Assembly (NCBI RefSeq): GCF_014633365.1
Contig: NC_068340.1
Coordinates: forward strand, 20,625,879 to 20,689,878
DNA length: 64,000 bases
Direction: 5' to 3'
DNA from: Diospyros lotus
Lineage: Eukaryota; Streptophyta; Magnoliopsida; Ericales; Ebenaceae
Each line of letters starts with the position of its first letter. The first letter of the stretch is position 1. The notes under the pieces were generated by a model, which did no database searches, was not told where the DNA came from, and saw only the letters and a list, made by a program, of their open reading frames with translations. Made by a program: the position numbers and the translations under genes. Of the stretch, positions 59,817-64,000 are shown one piece after another.

Positions 59817-62800
59817 GATCTCTCAATCTTTAATAGTGGTAGCAGGTTCAATAGCCCACAAAGGTAATTTCTCACATGTTTTCACTACTAAGAGATAATT
59901 ATTTATATGGATTATTGATTTAGGAGCTTTTGACCACATGACTGGGAATATCAACTGCTAACCAAAGTTCAACCATGTGAGAAAGATTGGACGGTAAAAA
60001 ATGCAGATGGTTTGCTAGCAAAGGTGGTAGGAATAGGTTCTATTACTCTGTCCAAGGGACTTACCCTCAAATCCGTCCTTTTGGTGCCTAATTTGGACTG
60101 CAGCCTTTTATCAATTAGTAAACTTACTGATGACTTGGATTGTGTTGTCAACTTCTCAAAGGATGTGTGTGAATTTCAAGATCGGACTTCAGGAAAGACG
60201 ATTGGGAGTACTGAGGCATGTTCGAGACTTTACATTCTTAAAGGGACTACTTCAGGGAATAATCAAGTTCATTCCAGCAATTGCTACTCCACTCAACACC
60301 CTATTTGTCTCTCTAAATTTCATACTAACAATAATAATGCAATCATGTTATGGCACTATGGATTAGGACATCCAAACTTTACTTATCTTAGGAAATTGTT
60401 CCCTTCCTTGTTTAAGAATAAAGATCCACGTGTTATAATGTGAAATTTGTCAATACTCTAAGCATGTTCAGAACAATTATCCTAGCCAAATCTACACTCC
60501 ATCCTATCCTTTTTCCTTGATCCATGGAGTGACGTGTGGGGGTCTTCTAGGGTCAAAAATATTACTGGTGCTTGTTGGTTCATTTCTTTTATTGACGATC
60601 ACACCTGTCTTACTTGGGTCTTTTTTATGAAAGAAAAATCTGAAGCTGATAACATTTTTCAGACTTTTCATTCAATGGTGCAAAGGCAATTTAATGCCAA
60701 AATTTAGATCTTACGAACCGATAATGCCAAAGAATACTTTAACTCAGTTCTTGGTACTTATCTTTCACATCAAGACATTATTCATCAGAGTTCTTGTGTT
60801 GATACATCCTAACAAAATAGGATTGCAAAACGCAAGAATAGACACTTATTAGAAGTGGCAAGATTTTTATTATTTTCCACTCATGTTCCTAAATATTTTT
60901 TGGGTGAGGCCATTCTTATGGCCTCCTATCTTATAAACAGAATGCCTTCACGAATCCTCAAACATTAAACTCCAAGTCAGGTTCTCCCTACCTTTTTTCC
61001 TCACACTCGAGTCATTTCCTACATTCCTCTAAAAATCTTTGCTTGTTCCTGCTTTGTTGATGCATTTGATGCATCAAATGCATCAAAAAGGTTACAAATG
61101 TTACTCTCCCAAGCATAAGAGATTCTTTACCTCAATGGATGTGACCTTTTTTGAACATCAACCCTATTATTGTAAACCTGATATTTAGGGGAAGAACAAT
61201 CTAAATGATCCTCAAGAATATCAATTTTTGGATTTTCTATCTATTCCTAACTAGCAACCTAATTCTCTTTTTAACCAGCAACAACATCAACCTGAGGAGC
61301 AAGAGTTAAATCCTTTTATCAGTCCTAACCCTTCTCATCCTCATGAACTTCATGTTTATTCTCAAAGAAAGCCTAAACAAAAGGATAGTGAGGAACAAGC
61401 ATGTCCCAGGACTGATCAAGAGGTTAACTTGGATCTAGATCTATTGATAAGGGAAAAGATCACTATTAGTGAGAATTTTGACATTACAACTATTGATGAG
61501 GATCTAAATTGGCTTACAACATTGAGAAAGGGAGTACGATCATGCATTCAACATTCTATTCACAACTACATATCATACAAAGGTCTCTCACCTAAATTTG
61601 GTACATTTATCTCAAATGTAAACAAAGTGTAGGTTCCTAGTACTATCCACGAAGTCGTTCAACGCCCTAAATGGAAGGAAGTAGTCCTTGAGGAAATCAA
61701 GGCCTTGGAAAAGAATGAAACTTGGGATATAACTAATTTACCTCCTTGAAAATACCCTGTGGCTGCAAATGGGTATTTACAGTAAAGTATAAGGAAGATG
61801 GGAAGATTGACAAGTTTAAGTCTCGCTTAGTGGCAAAAAGCTTCACCCAATCTTATGGTATTGATTACCAAGAAACTTTTGCTCCGGTGACAAAACTAAA
61901 TACTATCAGAGTATTGCTATCCCTAGCTTCAAACTTGGATTGGCCTCTCCACCAATTAGATGTAAAAAATGCATTCCTAAATGGAGACCTAGAAGAAGAA
62001 GTATACATGAAAATCCCTTATGAATTTGAAACTAATTTCACGAGAAACAAGGTATTCAAACTAAAGAGATCACTCTATGGATTCAAATAGTCCCTTAGAG
62101 CCTAATTTGAAAGATTTACAAGGGCAATCAAGAAGCATGGATATAACCAAAGCTAAGCAGACCACACCTTATTCATCAAGCAGTCCTTGGGAGGTAGAAT
62201 ACCTATTCTTATTGTATATGTGGATGATATCATTGTTATAGAAAATATTTTTCCTGAAATCAAGAGTCTCAAAGAAGTACTGGCAACACAATTTGAAATA
62301 AAAAATCTAGGAAGCCTAAGATATTTCTTAGGCATGGAAGTAGCAAGGTCTAAAGAAGGAATTTCAGTTTCTCAACGGAAGTATATCCTAGATCTACTAA
62401 ATGAAACAGGTATGTTGGGTTGCAAACTAGCAGACACACCTATGGAATCTACTTCAAAACTAGATATTGGCAAAGAAAGTGCTTTGGTTGACAAAGGGAG
62501 ATATCAAAGATTGGTGGAAAAACTTATATACATGTCACATACTAGACCGGATATAGGTTTTTCTGTAAGTATTGTAAGCCAATTTATGAATGATCCTAAA
62601 GAAGAACACTTGGAAGCAGTATATTGGATTCTAAGGTACCTAAAAGTGACTCCAGATAGAGGGTTATTGTTCAGAAAAACAACAAACCGAGGGGTGGAAG
62701 TTTATAGTGATGCTGATTGGGCTGGTTCAATTCTTGATAAAAGGTCAACCTCTAGATATTGCTCATTTGTATGGGGAAATCTAGTTACCTAACATAACAA

Positions 62801-63160
62801 AAAAAATCAGTAGTCTCTAGAAGTAGTGCGGAGGCCGAATTTAGAGCTATGGCTCAAGGATTTTGTGAGGGAATATGGCTAAGAAGGTTACTACAAGAGT
62901 TACAAGTGGCTATGACAAAACCAGTGTAGGTATTATGTGATAACCAATCAACTATTAGTATTGTCAAAAATTCGATCCACCATGACCGAACAAAACATGT
63001 AGAAATTGACAGACACTTCATCAAGGAGAAGTTAGGAGTATTCCAGCTTGTTTACACTCCTACTAATAGCCAAGTAGCAAATATCCCCACTAAGGCTCTA
63101 CCGAGAAGAACATTTGATGAGTTAAGCAACAAGTTTGGCCTGAATAATATATTCAACCCA
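59817..63160 (+). pseudogene. Nested copia polyprotein: PR, IN, RT, RNase H
   Basis: The protease active site near 59910 reads WIIDLGAFDHMTG, with Leu in place of the Ser/Thr of D-S/T-G, which should inactivate it. GAG-preintegrase LGHPNFTYLRKLFPSL is near 60360. Integrase 60480-61010 is riddled with stops (Gln to TAA in the TPQQNG-like word near 60810). Reverse transcriptase 61740-62790 contains GCKWVFTVKYKEDG, LHQLDVKNAFLNGDLEEEVY, and the catalytic YVDDIIVIEN near 62213. RNase H 62690-63110 has YSDADWAGSILDKRSTS and DRTKHVEIDRHFIKEKLG. The longest open stretch is 201 codons (62187-62792). Confidence 0.88.
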
Positions 63161-63173
63161 AATTGAGGGGGAG
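63161..63173 (+). promoter_or_regulatory. Polypurine tract of nested copia
   Basis: AATTGAGGGGGAG lies immediately before the 3' LTR start TGTGGAG. Confidence 0.8.
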
Positions 63174-63464
63174 TGTGGAGAATAAGAAGAAATTGGGAGG
63201 ATAAAAGGATCAAGGAATGCTGCTAGATAAGGTTCTTAAAGTATAGGAAAGATAAAGCTCACGGAAGAGAGGAGATAATTCATTTAGATTTAATTGTACT
63301 CTTAAATTTTAGAGATGACTATTTTGTAGTTATTAGATAGCATAGATATCTTGCAAACTAGAATAGACTTCTACACTGCATAGATGTCTTATACTAATGT
63401 ATATATATGTGCCATACTCAAATGAACAATATAGATTATTCTTCTCCCTAAGTATTTTTCTGTA
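63174..63464 (+). repeat. 3' LTR of nested copia
   Basis: 291 bp matching the 5' LTR. The terminal CA has become TA, and about 12 bases present near 58545 in the 5' copy are absent (taatttaagataattcaatt versus taattcatt). Confidence 0.88.
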
Positions 63465-64000
63465 GGGATTTATATGATTATCTCGAGAATACTTCTCTTT
63501 TACTGTGGTATTAGGTTTAACAACCATTTGCTGACTATATTCACATACATGTGTTTCCAAGAAGTATATACCGTTTACCATCACAACTTTGCCCACACAT
63601 ACTTTATCATACAGAATGTAACACACATTGCATGCAAAAGAAAACTTATAGCCATGTTGTACCAGTTGTGGAATAAAAACAACATTCTGAATCGTATTCG
63701 GTATATGTAAATAGTCATACAAAAAAACACATGTTCAAAAGGTAAAGATACAGAAGTAATTCCTATGGCTAATGTAGTAACGCTTACCTCATTGCCAATT
63801 TTCAAAACCTTCTCGTGCTTCCCAAGCACACTACTTCGACTGAGATCCCGCATAGATAAACAAATATATAATGTAGCACCCGAATCCACAATCCAAGAAG
63901 CATGGTATTGACCAATCGTAAGATCAGTCTCAATGACACACAGTAAAGGAAATACACCTTGACCCTCCAGGTGCTTACCCTTTAGGCTTCGCAAATAGTT
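63465..64000 (-). pseudogene. Copia protease region, minus strand, 5' part of the split element
   Basis: On the minus strand the sequence enters from beyond 64000 with SLKGKHLEGQGVFPLLCVIE. The protease active site WIVDSGATLYIC and SSVLGKHEKVLKIGNEVSVT follow. After a frameshift near 63710 it continues NVVFIPQLVQHGYKFSFACN and NGIYFLETHVCEYSQQ up to the nested copia. Its continuation is at 58431 and below. The D-S-G triad is intact, but the frame is not. Confidence 0.85.

Larger units (their letters stand above)
58432..63464 (+). mobile_element. Nested full-length Ty1/copia element, degraded, 5033 bp
   Basis: LTRs at 58432-58732 and 63174-63464 both begin TGTGGAGAATAAG; they end TTTTCTGCA and TTTTCTGTA and differ by small changes and a short deletion. 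A primer-binding site, Gag, protease, integrase, reverse transcriptase and RNase H follow in copia order, ending in a polypurine tract. Flanking pentamers ggaat and gggat differ by one base, probably a decayed TSD. The element splits a minus-strand copia between its protease and GAG-preintegrase segments. Confidence 0.9.

Noticed and set aside
1..64000. Prokaryotic features, CRISPR arrays, operons, riboswitches
   Set aside because: Spliced plant genes and plant transposons throughout; no regular spacer-repeat arrays or polycistronic layout were seen.

Overview
The window is nuclear DNA from a flowering plant, most likely a eudicot. Three spliced host genes of plant type lie in AT-rich DNA crowded with Ty1/copia and Ty3/gypsy retrotransposons, a Helitron, a CACTA element, a hAT relic and a tRNA-derived SINE. 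The species cannot be named from the sequence. I found no bacterial, organellar or CRISPR-like content and no convincing new multi-gene system. The notable content is the layered history of insertions, much of which can be dated relative to one another from target-site duplications (TSDs) and interrupted reading frames.

Host genes. (1) Positions 477-11005, minus strand: the first ten exons of NOP14, a nucleolar factor for small ribosomal subunit assembly. They give 688 codons, and the 3' end lies beyond position 1. Intron 1 has a GC donor, intron 6 carries a 26-base C run, and intron 3 is 6.1 kb because a copia element inserted there. The leader has a telo-box and a site II-like motif, the usual plant ribosome-biogenesis promoter pair. 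(2) Positions 13010-13907, minus: a three-exon universal stress protein family gene of 226 residues. (3) About 50150-53606, plus: a RING-H2 ubiquitin ligase gene with a Met-Gly-Ala-Leu-Cys-Cys-Cys start. Its last exon was not located.

Mobile DNA. 4345-8575: copia element in NOP14 intron 3 (TSD atgta), holding a solo LTR (TSD aaaag) and an antisense gypsy-derived block. 17618-25480: Helitron with both termini, a broken Rep/helicase frame and an internal exon duplication. 28565-41700: old chromovirus-type gypsy carrying a CACTA element in gag (28781-30258) and, in reverse transcriptase, a long-LTR element that encodes only Gag (31365-38904, TSD cctac). That element's 5' LTR holds a further solo LTR (32634-33920, TSD agtat) with an array of GTCGAC palindromes. 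42640-44080: decayed tandem repeats. 44470-45960: hAT transposase relic. 49253-49548: SINE inside one copy of a local duplication. 55891-64000: minus-strand copia material split by a complete nested copia (58432-63464).

How it works together. Only the three host genes look functional. Transposon frames are broken mostly by changes that look like TGG to TAG and CGA to TGA, consistent with C-to-T decay of methylated, silenced DNA. Insertions sit in introns, intergenic DNA or other transposons, and none of the host exons seen here is interrupted.
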